Shown in pieces: positions 1 through 9,104 of a stretch of DNA of 41,409 bases; within the stretch, counting starts at the first letter, position 1, and every line of letters starts with the position of its first letter. Position numbers and translations under genes: made by a program. The stretch is from Wenzhouxiangella sp. (GTDB taxonomy: Bacteria > Pseudomonadota > Gammaproteobacteria > Xanthomonadales > Wenzhouxiangellaceae). Location: NCBI GenBank assembly GCA_007694055.1, contig RECK01000148.1, positions 1-41,409 of the forward strand, given 5' to 3'. The notes beneath the pieces are model-generated. The model made no database searches. It had not been told where the DNA came from and saw only the letters and a program-made list of their open reading frames with translations.

Positions 1-1
1 T

Positions 2-77
<76 letters not shown>

Positions 78-90
78 AATCGAGCCGCCC

Positions 91-118
91 ATTCTAGGCA
101 TATTTTTCAGACTGTCAA
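91..118 (-). promoter_or_regulatory. Sigma-70 promoter of tRNA-Gly
   Basis: On the minus strand there is a perfect -35 TTGACA (118-113), a 16-base spacer and a -10 TAGAAT (96-91), five of six matches to TATAAT. A GC-rich discriminator (gggcggc) follows, as is usual for stable-RNA promoters under stringent control. Transcription would start near 84, a few bases before the mature tRNA 5' end. Confidence 0.85.
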
Positions 119-153
119 GGCCTGTCACGGCGATTTTTGGAAGTGAATTTCCA

Positions 154-2871
154 TTGCCGAAACGAATCAGCGACAATACGCGGCCACCTCAACCGTCAGC
201 GGCCGCCCGTCTTGCCATGACTCGACATTCTGCCAACAGTGACGACGGTCAGCAATGCGCTCCGGAGTATTCCATCGTGGTGCCCACGCTCGACGAGGGC
301 AAAAACATTGATCGGCTGCTCGAGCGCGTTTTTGCCAGCCTGCCGGACAGCGACCGGATGGAAGTCATCATCGTCGACGACAACTCGCGCGATGAGACCG
401 TCGCCCGGGCGAAGGCCTGGGCCGCCGACTATCCGGTCCGAGTCATCGAACGCCAGGGCCCACCCGACCTGTCAGCCTCGGTGCTTGCCGGCGCCAGGGC
501 AGCGCACGGTGAATGGGTGGCGGTCATGGATGCCGATGGTTCGCATCCGCCAGAGCGCCTCCCTGACCTGCTGGCGCCTCTGCGCGCCGGCAGCCACGAC
601 GTCAGCATCGGCTCCAGGCACGCCCCCGGGGGGCGAACGAGCGGCTGGCCCTGGATCAGGCACCTGACTTCGCGTACCGCCACGCTGCTGGCCTGGCCGT
701 TCACTGACGTTGCCGATCCCATGGCCGGGTTTTTCGCCACTTCCCGCGAGCGTCTGCTGGCCCTGCCGGCCCATGCCGCCGGCTACAAGATCCTGCTTGA
801 GATCCTGGTTCAGGGCGGCGATCGCATTCGCACGACTGAAGTACCCATCACCTTCGAGGATCGGCAGCATGGCCAGTCAAAACTGGGCCTGAAGCAGCAG
901 CTGACCTATCTTCAGCGCCTCAGTTACCTGGGCGGTGGCCGCATCTCCCTGGGCAGCGCGTCGAAATTCGGCCTGGTGGGCTTGAGCGGCATGCTGGTCG
1001 ACTTGCTTATCTTCCACTTCCTGCTCAGCAGCGGAGCACGACTGGGCTCGGCCCACGTCGCCAGCTTCGTCGTCGCCACGCTGACCAACTTCGCCCTCAA
1101 TTATCGCTGGACCTTCAGCGGGGATGCCCAGGCCGACATGAAACTGTCGCTGCGCTACCTGCGTTTTTTCACTGTCGCGATACTGGCACTGATGATGCGC
1201 GGCGGCGTACTGGTGTTGCTGGTCCAGGTTTTCAACTTGCCGCCCATGCTGGCGATCTTCCCGGCCATCGTGGTGACCGCCGGGGTCAACTACCTGGGTT
1301 CTGCCTTCTACGTTTTTGCCTCGACTGCATCGGGCGTCATCCCCCGGGTGCGCTGGCACCTGGCGGCACTCGGCCTGTTTGCCTACGTGCTGGTACTGCG
1401 CATGCTTTACATGGGACAGGTCGAGTTGATTCCGGATGAGATGTATTACTGGATGTACAGCCAGCACCTGGCCCTGTCCTACCTGGACCATCCACCCCTG
1501 GTCGGCTGGCTGATCGCCGCGGGAACGGCCCTGTTCGGCGACACGATCTTCGGCGTGCGCGCCATGCTGATTCCGTTGAGCCTGATGGGGGCCTGGTATT
1601 TCTACCGCTATGGCGCCACGATGGGCGGGCGCACTGCCGGCCTGCTGTGCGTACTGGCCGTTGCCGTGGTGCCCTTTTTCACCGTTTCAGGTGTCCTGAT
1701 GACGCCGGACGCCCCCATGATCGTCGCCTGGGTGGCTGCGCTTTACTATTTCAAGCGCGCCCTGATCGACGACGAGCCGACTGCATTCCTGGGCCTTGGC
1801 CTGGCCATGGGGCTGGGCTTGCTGGCCAAGTACACCATCGCCCTGCTCGCTCCGGCCGCCTTGCTGTTCATGCTGATTGACCCCGGCGCCCGGCGCTGGT
1901 TCTTCCGCCCGCAGCCCTACCTGGCCGTGCTCCTGGCAACCCTGATCTTCATGCCGGTGCTGGTCTGGAACTGGCAGCATGACTGGGCTTCATTCCTGTT
2001 CCAGGGTACCCGTCGACTGTTCGAGAACCCGGACTTTGCCAGCTATCTGGTTATCGTCTATGCGCTTTTGCTGTTGTCTCCGGTGCTGGCCGTCGCCTGT
2101 TTCCAGGCCTTCGGCCCGGTTCGGCAACAACTGGAGCCCGATCAGCGCCGTCGCCGCTTCATGCTGATCATGACGGCGTTTCCTCTCGCCGTCTTTTTCA
2201 TCTACGGGCTGTTTACGGTGATCAAGTTTCACTGGACCTTGCCGGCCTGGATTGCCATGCTGCCCATGGTCATGGTCGGCCTGGTCCGGGACATCTGGCC
2301 GGGACAGTCCGCGCTGAGTCGGCTGCACGGGCGCCTGATGAGGCTCTGGATACCGTCCACCCTCGTACTGGTCATCCTCTACGGCATGCTGCTGCACTAC
2401 TTCACCCTGGGCCTGCCAGGCTTGCGCACGGCCGATTTCGACAGTGGCTACCTGGGATGGCAGGAAACGGCGCAAGCGGTGGCGCAGATCGAGCAGGAGG
2501 TCGCCGAGCGCACGGGACGAGACCCGATCGTGGCCGGCACCAGCAAGTGGGCCGTTTCGGCCGCGCTGGCTTTTCACCATCCAGAGGGCCGCCACGACCA
2601 TATCACCGCCCAGAACATCATCGGCATGAGCGGATCGATGTGGGAATTCTGGTTCGACGAAGACACCGACCCCGGCAGACCGGTCATCCTGGTCAATTAT
2701 TCATCCAAGCTGATCGACGAGGACTGGCTGGAACTGGCCCTGATCGGACTCGGCCCCCTTGAACAGGCCCGGATCATGCGCGATGGGGAGGTCATTCGGA
2801 CCCTGTATTACCGTATTGCAGAGGGCTTTCGGCCGGAACAACTCCGAACCCCGAGTCGGATTCCCGAGTGA
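154..2871 (+). CDS. Three-domain membrane glycosyltransferase (GT2 / GtrA / GT39-PMT fusion)
   Basis: This 905-residue protein joins three modules. Residues about 38-260 are a family 2 glycosyltransferase of the polyprenyl-phosphate mannose/glucose synthase (DPM1-like) type, with the nucleotide-sugar motif SIVVPTLDEG and the metal-binding D126-A-D128. Residues about 270-395 are a GtrA-like four-helix membrane domain. Residues about 400-860 are a multi-pass GT39/ArnT-like transferase with the acidic loop motif PDEMYYW (D428, E429) and the DHPPL motif at 445. The likely role is to make a polyprenyl-phosphate sugar, flip it and transfer it to a periplasmic acceptor such as lipid A, O-antigen or protein; the acceptor is not visible. 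The start used is TTG 154, preceded by a GGAAG ribosome site. ATG 217 is an alternative 21 codons in, with a weak upstream site. Confidence 0.85.
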   Translation: MPKRISDNTRPPQPSAAARLAMTRHSANSDDGQQCAPEYSIVVPTLDEGKNIDRLLERVFASLPDSDRMEVIIVDDNSRDETVARAKAWAADYPVRVIERQGPPDLSASVLAGARAAHGEWVAVMDADGSHPPERLPDLLAPLRAGSHDVSIGSRHAPGGRTSGWPWIRHLTSRTATLLAWPFTDVADPMAGFFATSRERLLALPAHAAGYKILLEILVQGGDRIRTTEVPITFEDRQHGQSKLGLKQQLTYLQRLSYLGGGRISLGSASKFGLVGLSGMLVDLLIFHFLLSSGARLGSAHVASFVVATLTNFALNYRWTFSGDAQADMKLSLRYLRFFTVAILALMMRGGVLVLLVQVFNLPPMLAIFPAIVVTAGVNYLGSAFYVFASTASGVIPRVRWHLAALGLFAYVLVLRMLYMGQVELIPDEMYYWMYSQHLALSYLDHPPLVGWLIAAGTALFGDTIFGVRAMLIPLSLMGAWYFYRYGATMGGRTAGLLCVLAVAVVPFFTVSGVLMTPDAPMIVAWVAALYYFKRALIDDEPTAFLGLGLAMGLGLLAKYTIALLAPAALLFMLIDPGARRWFFRPQPYLAVLLATLIFMPVLVWNWQHDWASFLFQGTRRLFENPDFASYLVIVYALLLLSPVLAVACFQAFGPVRQQLEPDQRRRRFMLIMTAFPLAVFFIYGLFTVIKFHWTLPAWIAMLPMVMVGLVRDIWPGQSALSRLHGRLMRLWIPSTLVLVILYGMLLHYFTLGLPGLRTADFDSGYLGWQETAQAVAQIEQEVAERTGRDPIVAGTSKWAVSAALAFHHPEGRHDHITAQNIIGMSGSMWEFWFDEDTDPGRPVILVNYSSKLIDEDWLELALIGLGPLEQARIMRDGEVIRTLYYRIAEGFRPEQLRTPSRIPE

Positions 2872-2967
2872 AAACCTCACTTTCCTTGCCGCAACTGTTG
2901 CTTTTGCTTGCGTCTTTCGCCAAAGATGGCACAATAACTCGGTTTTAACACTTCCCACTCAAAGGTT

Positions 2968-3186
2968 ATGCCGAAAGACGATCACTTAGAAATGGAAGGC
3001 AAGGTGCTCGACACCCTGCCAAACACCATGTTCCGTGTGGAACTGGATAATGGACATGTCATCACTGCTCACATCTCCGGTCGCATGCGGAAGAATTACA
3101 TCCGCATTCTCACCGGAGACCGGGTCAAGGTCGAAATGACGCCCTATGACCTCACCAAGGGCAGAATCACCTACCGCATGAAGTAA
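2968..3186 (+). CDS. infA: Translation initiation factor IF-1
   Basis: A 72-residue single OB-fold protein of exactly the family's usual length. It contains the conserved segments [22 protein letters not shown] and [19 protein letters not shown], and ends in the typical [10 protein letters not shown]-1 binds the A site of the 30S subunit with IF-2 and IF-3 during initiation. An AAAGG element lies just before ATG 2968. The gene is convergent with clpA, which starts its stop-side end only 15 bases downstream. Confidence 0.97.
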   Translation: MPKDDHLEMEGKVLDTLPNTMFRVELDNGHVITAHISGRMRKNYIRILTGDRVKVEMTPYDLTKGRITYRMK

Positions 3187-3200
3187 GAAGCCGCGCGCTT

Positions 3201-5489
3201 TCAGGCCTCGGGCGAGGCCTGCACCACCTCGGAATCATTCGCGGCCTTGATACTCAAGGCCAGGGAAGCCTTGTCCTCGGCGACTTCGACGGTGACGGTC
3301 CCGCCGTGCTCGGACAAGCCGCCAAACAGCAATTCATCGGCCAGCGGTCGCTTGATGTTGTCCTGGATCACCCGCTTCATGGGGCGTGCGCCCATAAGCT
3401 CGTCGAAACCATGCTCGGCCAGCCATTGCCTGGCCGCCGTGCTGACATCCAGGGTGACGCCCTTGTCGGCCAACTGGTTTTCCAGGTCCATCAGGAATTT
3501 ATCGACCACCTTCAGGATCACGTCCAGAGGCAGTGAGCTGAACTGGATGATGGCATCAAGCCGGTTGCGGAACTCGGGCGTGAACTGCCGCCGGATCGCT
3601 TCCATGCCATCGGTGGCATTGTCGGACTTGGTAAAGCCGATCCCGCGGCGATTCATCAGCGCAGCGCCAGCATTGGTGGTCATCACGACGATCACATTGC
3701 GGAAGTCCGCAGCCCGACCATTGGCATCGGTCAATTTACCGTGGTCCATGATCTGCAACAGCAGGTTGTAAACGTCAGGGTGGGCTTTCTCGATTTCGTC
3801 GAGCAGCAGAACCGCGTGCGGGGTCTGGGTAACAGCCTCGGTCAGCAGTCCACCACGATCAAAGCCCACGTAGCCCGGTGGTGCCCCGACCAGGCGTGAG
3901 ACGGTATGGGCCTCCATGTATTCCGACATATCGAAGCGGATCAGCTCGATACCCAGGGTCATCGACAACTGACGGGTGATCTCGGTTTTCCCGACACCAG
4001 TCGGACCGGCAAACAGGAAACTGCCAATCGGCCGATCGGCATCACCCAGGCCCGAGCGCGACATCTTGATTGCGGCCGCCAGGGTAGTAATCGCCTCATC
4101 CTGCCCGAACACGACCATTTTCAGATCACGTTCCAGCGTCTTCAGCGCATCCCGATCGGAGCGCGAGACCTGGCGCGGCGGAATGCGTGCCATGCGGGCC
4201 ACGACCTCTTCGATCTCGTGAACCCCGATGGTTTCAACGCGCTCGGCTTCAGGCTTCAGGCGCTCCCGCGCACCGGCTTCATCAATCACGTCGATTGCCT
4301 TGTCCGGCAGATGTCGGTCGTTGATATGGCGGGCCGACAAGGTCGCAGCCGCTTCCAGCCCTTCGCCCGAATATTTCACGCCGTGGTGCTCTTCGAAGCG
4401 GTGCTTGAGGCCATTCAGTATCTCGATCGTCTCGCCGACCGTCGGTTCGACGATATCAATCTTCTGGAAACGGCGCGCCAGTGCCCGATCCTTCTCGAAC
4501 ACCCCGCGATATTCCTCGAATGTGGTCGATCCGATGCAGCGAAGTTCGCCGTTGGCCAGCACCGGCTTGATCAGATTGGATGCGTCCATGACCCCGCCGG
4601 AGGCCGCACCTGCCCCGATAATGGTATGAATTTCGTCGATGAACAGGACCGACTTGTCGCGCTGACGAAGCTCGGACAATACGGCTTTCAGTCGTTTTTC
4701 GAAGTCACCGCGGTACTTGGTACCGGCCAGCAGAGCGCCCAGGTCCAGCGCCCAGATTTCTGCATCGAGCAGGATATCCGGCACCTCGCCCTCGACGATA
4801 CGGCGGGCCAGGCCCTCGGCGAGCGCCGTTTTCCCGACGCCTGATTCGCCGACGTAGAGCGGATTGTTCTTGCGCCGACGGCAAAGAATCTGGATGGTCC
4901 GCTCGACTTCCAGTGCACGACCGATCAGTGGGTCGATCTTGTCGGCACGGGCCCGTTCATTGAGATTGACGGCATAGGCTGATAACGCCGACTTGTCCTC
5001 ATCCTCTCCCTGCCCTTCCAGCTTCTGGGTCGGCTCCGCGGCCTGCTCAGCCCCGTCTTTCTTGGCAATACCGTGCGATATGAAGTTGACGACATCAAGC
5101 CGGGCGAGATCCTGTTTCCCGAGCAGGTAAACGGCGTGGGAGTCCTTCTCGCCGAAAATAGCGACCAGGACATTGGCGCCCAGCACTTCCTTGCGCTCAG
5201 CCGACTGGACATGGTAGAGAGCGCGCTGCAGCACGCGCTGAAAACCAACGGTCGGTTGGGTATCGCGCTGGTCGCCGGCCGACAGGACGGGTATGGTTTC
5301 GTCCAGCACCTGCCCGAGTTCGTGACCCAGGCGCCTGATGTCAACGCCGCAGGCGTCGAGGACTTCACGGGCCGACTTGTTGTCCAGCAGGGCCAGCAGC
5401 AGGTGTTCCACGGTCAGAAACTCGTGGCGCTTGCTGCGGGCCGTGTGGTAGGCCTGGGAAATGGAGAGTTCGAGATCCTTGCTGAACAT
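3201..5489 (-). CDS. clpA: ATP-dependent Clp protease ATPase subunit ClpA
   Basis: ClpA unfolds substrates and feeds them to the ClpP peptidase; ClpP is not in this window. The protein is 762 residues (E. coli 758). It has an N-terminal double Clp-N repeat (about 1-145) and two AAA+ domains. The first has Walker A GESGVGKT (about 214-221) and Walker B LFIDE (about 282-286). The second has GPTGVGKT (about 495-502), the IGF loop that contacts ClpP, and a C-terminal D2-small domain. ATG 5489 was chosen because the sequence from there (MFSKDLELS) aligns with the normal ClpA start; the frame stays open 16 codons upstream. It follows clpS by 76 bases on the same strand. Confidence 0.96.
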   Translation of the reverse strand: MFSKDLELSISQAYHTARSKRHEFLTVEHLLLALLDNKSAREVLDACGVDIRRLGHELGQVLDETIPVLSAGDQRDTQPTVGFQRVLQRALYHVQSAERKEVLGANVLVAIFGEKDSHAVYLLGKQDLARLDVVNFISHGIAKKDGAEQAAEPTQKLEGQGEDEDKSALSAYAVNLNERARADKIDPLIGRALEVERTIQILCRRRKNNPLYVGESGVGKTALAEGLARRIVEGEVPDILLDAEIWALDLGALLAGTKYRGDFEKRLKAVLSELRQRDKSVLFIDEIHTIIGAGAASGGVMDASNLIKPVLANGELRCIGSTTFEEYRGVFEKDRALARRFQKIDIVEPTVGETIEILNGLKHRFEEHHGVKYSGEGLEAAATLSARHINDRHLPDKAIDVIDEAGARERLKPEAERVETIGVHEIEEVVARMARIPPRQVSRSDRDALKTLERDLKMVVFGQDEAITTLAAAIKMSRSGLGDADRPIGSFLFAGPTGVGKTEITRQLSMTLGIELIRFDMSEYMEAHTVSRLVGAPPGYVGFDRGGLLTEAVTQTPHAVLLLDEIEKAHPDVYNLLLQIMDHGKLTDANGRAADFRNVIVVMTTNAGAALMNRRGIGFTKSDNATDGMEAIRRQFTPEFRNRLDAIIQFSSLPLDVILKVVDKFLMDLENQLADKGVTLDVSTAARQWLAEHGFDELMGARPMKRVIQDNIKRPLADELLFGGLSEHGGTVTVEVAEDKASLALSIKAANDSEVVQASPEA
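3202..3221. terminator. Hairpin between convergent infA and clpA
   Basis: CAGGCCTC and GAGGCCTG form a perfect 8-bp stem with a GGGC loop. It overlaps the last codons of clpA and sits 15 bases after the infA stop. No T-run follows on either strand, so its role as a bidirectional terminator is inferred from position only. Confidence 0.45.
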
Positions 5490-5565
5490 GAGGGCTATGC
5501 CTGGTAGTGCGTCTGGTTTGAGACCAGTATGACGCAAGATGATTCAGTGCGGTGTGGGCAAACGC

Positions 5566-5904
5566 TCACGACTCCCCGGCCTCTTCCAGAGTCGACTGCA
5601 AGGGATGCTCATGTTCCCGCGCGTAGTCGTTGACCATGATCACCTTGGTTTCGGCAATTTCGTAGGTGTAAACGCCTGCCACTCCGCGCCCGCGCGTGTG
5701 AATGTGCAACATGACCGTGGTCGCCCGATCATGCGACAGGCCGAAAAAACGTTTCAGAACCTGGACCACGAAGTCCATGGGGGTGTAGTCGTCGTTGAGG
5801 AGAACGACCCTGTAAAGGGGCGGTTTCTTGACTTTGGGGCTGGCTTCCTGCAGCGCCAGGCCATCGCCAGCGAAATGATCGGGATGTTGTTCTTGCTCGC
5901 TCAT
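5566..5904 (-). CDS. clpS: ATP-dependent Clp protease adaptor ClpS
   Basis: A 112-residue adaptor that binds N-end-rule substrates and delivers them to ClpA. The core has the signature [15 protein letters not shown], whose Asn-Asp-Asp binds the substrate alpha-amino group, and the [19 protein letters not shown] strand-helix segment. A disordered N-terminal tail of about 28 residues precedes the core, as expected for the arm that enters ClpA. ATG 5904 (MSEQEQ) gives the normal family length; the frame stays open for 31 more codons upstream with no family similarity. It is directly upstream of clpA, the standard clpS-clpA arrangement. Confidence 0.95.
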   Translation of the reverse strand: MSEQEQHPDHFAGDGLALQEASPKVKKPPLYRVVLLNDDYTPMDFVVQVLKRFFGLSHDRATTVMLHIHTRGRGVAGVYTYEIAETKVIMVNDYAREHEHPLQSTLEEAGES

Positions 5905-5967
5905 GAATGTCGCAGAGGATTCACATAAAGCGACATCATACTGCGTCAGAGTCGACAGGTTTTCAAC

Positions 5968-5996
5968 TGTCTCCCTGCCGTGTCGGCAGGGAGACA
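5968..5996 (-). terminator. Stem-loop after aceA
   Basis: A 13-bp perfect inverted repeat (TGTCTCCCTGCCG / CGGCAGGGAGACA) with a 3-base loop TGT lies 14 bases after the aceA stop and before clpS on the same strand. No clear T-run follows on the minus strand, so it may terminate weakly or protect the aceA mRNA 3' end. Confidence 0.6.
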
Positions 5997-6009
5997 ATCG
6001 GGTAGGAGC

Positions 6010-7302
6010 TCAGGCCTTGACCTTCTCGTCGAACTGCTGCTCCTCGGTCGAGCCCTTCAGGGCGCTGAGCGAGGACTGGCCGGCACTGATCGCCTGGGTC
6101 AGCTGATCGAAGTAGCCTGTTCCGACTTCGCGCTGGTGGCGCGTGGCCGTGTAGCCCTGCGGTTCGGCAGCGAACTCTGCTTCCTGCAACTCGACGTAAG
6201 CTTCCATCTGCCGCGCCTTGTAGCCACGGGCAAGCTGGAACATGGAGTGGTTGAGGGCATGGAATCCAGCCAGGGTAATGAACTGGAACTTGTAACCCAT
6301 GGCTCCCAGCTCACGCTGGAAACGCGCGATATCAGTGTCGGAGAGATTCTTTTTCCAGTTGAAGCTGGGTGAGCAGTTGTAGGCCAGCATCTTGTCCGGG
6401 AATTCACCACGAATCGTCTCGGCAAAGGCCTTGGCCTGACCCAGGTCCGGCGTCGAGGTTTCGCACCAGACCAGGTCCGAATAAGGCGCGTAAGCCAGGC
6501 CACGGGCGACCGCCTGCTCATGACTGGCCCGAACCCGGTAAAAGCCTTCGACGGTGCGCTCACCGGTCATGAACTCGGCATCGCGCTCGTCGATGTCATT
6601 GGTCAGCAAATCGGCGCCCATGGCATCGGTCCGCGCCACAATGATCGTCGGTACGTTGCAGATATCGGCCGCCAGCCGGGCCGCAATCAGCTTCTGGACT
6701 GCCTCCTGGGTGGGAACCAGCACCTTGCCACCCATGTGACCGCACTTTTTGGCCGAAGCCAGCTGATCTTCGAAGTGGACACCGGCCGCACCGGCCTCGA
6801 TCATGCCCTTCATCAGCTCGTGGGCATTGAGCACCCCGCCGAAACCAGCCTCGGCATCGGCCACGATCGGGGCAAACCAGTCGATGTCACCCTTGCCTTC
6901 CATGGTCTGAATCTGATCGGCACGCTGGAACGTGTTGTTGATGCGCTTGACTACTGCCGGCACCGAGTCGGCCGGATACAGCGACTGGTCGGGATACATT
7001 TGCCCGGCCAGGTTGGCATCGGCGGCGACCTGCCAGCCGGACAGGTAAATGGCCTTCAGCCCTGCGCGAACTTGCTGCATGGCCTGGTTGCCGGTGAGGG
7101 CACCCAGCGCGTTGACGAAAGGCTCGTCGTGCATCAGTTGCCATAGCTTCTCGGCGCCCATGCGTGCCAGCGTGTATTCGATCGTGACACTGCCGCGCAG
7201 ACGCATCACCTCAGCGGCGTCGTACGGCCGTTCCACACCTTTCCAGCGCGGATTCTCCAGCCAGTCCTTTTCCATCTCGATGATGCTGCTTACGTTGGTC
7301 AT
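6010..7302 (-). CDS. aceA: Isocitrate lyase
   Basis: First enzyme of the glyoxylate shunt: it cleaves isocitrate to glyoxylate and succinate. The 430-residue length is close to the E. coli enzyme (434). The catalytic motif KKCGHMGGK is at about 185-193 with active-site Cys187. Other family blocks include [15 protein letters not shown] (metal-binding Asp), HFEDQ, VARTDA and the substrate loop [11 protein letters not shown]. The gene lies 45 bases downstream of aceB on the same strand, and the two are probably one transcript. A small inverted repeat (TTGAAA-CTGC-TTTCAA, 7336-7351) lies in the junction. Confidence 0.97.
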   Translation of the reverse strand: MTNVSSIIEMEKDWLENPRWKGVERPYDAAEVMRLRGSVTIEYTLARMGAEKLWQLMHDEPFVNALGALTGNQAMQQVRAGLKAIYLSGWQVAADANLAGQMYPDQSLYPADSVPAVVKRINNTFQRADQIQTMEGKGDIDWFAPIVADAEAGFGGVLNAHELMKGMIEAGAAGVHFEDQLASAKKCGHMGGKVLVPTQEAVQKLIAARLAADICNVPTIIVARTDAMGADLLTNDIDERDAEFMTGERTVEGFYRVRASHEQAVARGLAYAPYSDLVWCETSTPDLGQAKAFAETIRGEFPDKMLAYNCSPSFNWKKNLSDTDIARFQRELGAMGYKFQFITLAGFHALNHSMFQLARGYKARQMEAYVELQEAEFAAEPQGYTATRHQREVGTGYFDQLTQAISAGQSSLSALKGSTEEQQFDEKVKA

Positions 7303-7347
7303 TTCAGTTAGCTCCGTGTACTAAAACTGCAGGGGTTGAAACTGCTT

Positions 7348-8979
7348 TCAATCCAGCCTCTGGTAGGCCGGCAGGGTTAGAAACTCGACAAATTCATCGC
7401 TGGCCGTCACTTCCGTCAGAAGCTCGGCTGCGTCCTGGTAATGGCCCTGGTCAAAGGCATCGGCCCCGACCTCCTCGCGGATGCGCTCCAATTCTTCGGC
7501 TTGCCAGGCCCTGATCAGCTCATGGTCGATATTGCGCCCGTCATCCAGGCGCCCGGCGCTGTGCCGAATCCATTGCCAGACCTGGGCCCGGGCGATTTCA
7601 GCGGTGGCCGCATCCTCCATCAGATGATTGATCGGCACGCAGCCCTGGCCACCCAGCCAGGCAGCCATGTAGCGCATGGCCACGTTGAGGTTGCCGCGCA
7701 CACCGGCCTCGGTGATGGTCCCCTCGCACGGGCTGACCAGGTCGGCGGCGGTGACCCTGACGTCCTCGCGCAGGCGATGGAGCTGGTTGGCATGTTCGCC
7801 GAGATGGCGATCAAAGATGTCCATCGCCACGGGAATCAGTCCGGGATGAGCCACCCAGGTGCCATCATGGCCGTCACCGGCTTCGCGCTCCTTGTCCTCG
7901 CGCACCCGCTTCAGAGCCTCCGCGTTGGCCGCCTCGTCGCCCTTGATCGGAATCTGGGCCGCCATGCCGCCCATGGCAAAGGCGCCGCGCGCGTGGCAGG
8001 TTCGAATCAACAGCTGGGAGTAGGCACGCAGGAACGGCACCTTCATGGTCACCTGCGCACGATCCGGAAGCACTTTATCAGGATGTTTCTGGAAACACTT
8101 GATATAGCTGAAGATATAGTCCCACCGGCCACAGTTGAGCCCAACGATTCTCGTCCGCAGCGCGTGCAGAATCTCGTCCATCTGGAATACCGCCGGGAGC
8201 GTTTCGATCAGGATGGTGACCTTGATCGTACCCGGCTTGATTTGCAGCGCTTTCTCGATGTCGGTCAGGACCTCTTCCCACAGCTCGGCCTCGCGCCAGT
8301 GCTCAAGCTTGGGCAAGTAGAGGTAGGGCCCGCTGCCCTGGCCAAGCAAAGTCTCGGCATTGTTGAACAGGTAGACCGCAGCGTCGAACAGACCGCCGGG
8401 AAGCGGCCGGCCGTCGACCAGCACATGCTTTTCATCCAGGTGCCAACCACGCGGACGCACGATCAATACGGCCGGGTTGGCTTCGAGCCGGTAATGTTTG
8501 CCGCCTTCGGCGGTCAGCTCGATACTGCGTCGAACCGCATCATGCAGATTGAGCTGGCCATCGACCATGTTTGTCCAGGTCGGGGTAGACGAATCCTCGC
8601 AGTCGGCCATGAATACCCGGGCACCGGAGTTCAGGGCATTGATGATCATCTTGCGATCAACCGGCCCGGTGATCTCAACGCGCCGGTCACGCAAGTCTTC
8701 TGGAATCCGGGCGACTCGCCAGCTACCATTTCGAATATCGACGGTATCCGGATCGAAATCCGGCACCTCACCCGCGTTGAAACGCGCCTGACGCTCACGC
8801 CTGGCCGCAAGCAGCTCATCAACCCGCCCGCGGTACTTCTGGCCCAGCTTGCCGAGCAGGTTCATCAACCCGGTGGAAAACAGATGCCTGGCGTTCTCGG
8901 GAATCGGGGCAACGATCTGGGGTTGCAACGCATCGGCCTTCAGGCTGTCGCCTGAATAATGCTGGGTGGGCTGGTTCAT
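7348..8979 (-). CDS. aceB: Malate synthase A
   Basis: Second enzyme of the glyoxylate shunt, condensing glyoxylate with acetyl-CoA to malate. At 543 residues it matches the A isoform (E. coli 533) rather than the long G isoform. Recognisable segments are the ITGPVDRKMIINALNSGA block, FMADCEDSSTPTW, the LNCGRWDYIFSYIK active-site strand and the C-terminal GVRGNLNVAMRYMAAWLGG and HLMEDAATAEIARAQVWQW helices. The start ATG 8979 has a GGAG ribosome site. It is the first gene of aceB-aceA and diverges from a LysR gene across a 125-base region with a palindrome. Confidence 0.97.
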   Translation of the reverse strand: MNQPTQHYSGDSLKADALQPQIVAPIPENARHLFSTGLMNLLGKLGQKYRGRVDELLAARRERQARFNAGEVPDFDPDTVDIRNGSWRVARIPEDLRDRRVEITGPVDRKMIINALNSGARVFMADCEDSSTPTWTNMVDGQLNLHDAVRRSIELTAEGGKHYRLEANPAVLIVRPRGWHLDEKHVLVDGRPLPGGLFDAAVYLFNNAETLLGQGSGPYLYLPKLEHWREAELWEEVLTDIEKALQIKPGTIKVTILIETLPAVFQMDEILHALRTRIVGLNCGRWDYIFSYIKCFQKHPDKVLPDRAQVTMKVPFLRAYSQLLIRTCHARGAFAMGGMAAQIPIKGDEAANAEALKRVREDKEREAGDGHDGTWVAHPGLIPVAMDIFDRHLGEHANQLHRLREDVRVTAADLVSPCEGTITEAGVRGNLNVAMRYMAAWLGGQGCVPINHLMEDAATAEIARAQVWQWIRHSAGRLDDGRNIDHELIRAWQAEELERIREEVGADAFDQGHYQDAAELLTEVTASDEFVEFLTLPAYQRLD

Positions 8980-9036
8980 GGCACTCCGTTCGCTAGCGTA
9001 TGGTCATACTGCAAGGTTAGTCGCTGGCGCTGGTAT

Positions 9037-9079
9037 TTGGCAAATCAAATGTTTTGATCTAAAATATTTGATTTTCCAA
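9037..9079. promoter_or_regulatory. Palindromic candidate operator between aceB and lysR
   Basis: The arms TTGGCAAATCAAAT (9037-9050) and ATTTGATTTTCCAA (9066-9079) match at 13 of 14 positions around a 15-base AT-rich centre. A third TTTGAT lies in the centre at 9053-9058. The site is AT-rich against a GC-rich background and overlaps a possible lysR promoter (TTGATC 9055-9060, 17 bases, AATACT 9078-9083). LysR-type proteins usually bind such interrupted dyads and regulate both divergent transcripts. The link to this LysR protein is inferred from position. Confidence 0.7.
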
Positions 9080-9104
9080 TACTGCTTTTCCCCTTTTTCC
9101 TCCC

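Noticed and set aside
7441-8955. 504-codon frame antisense to aceB
   Set aside because: Fully covered by the unmistakable malate synthase gene; no family features in the antisense translation.
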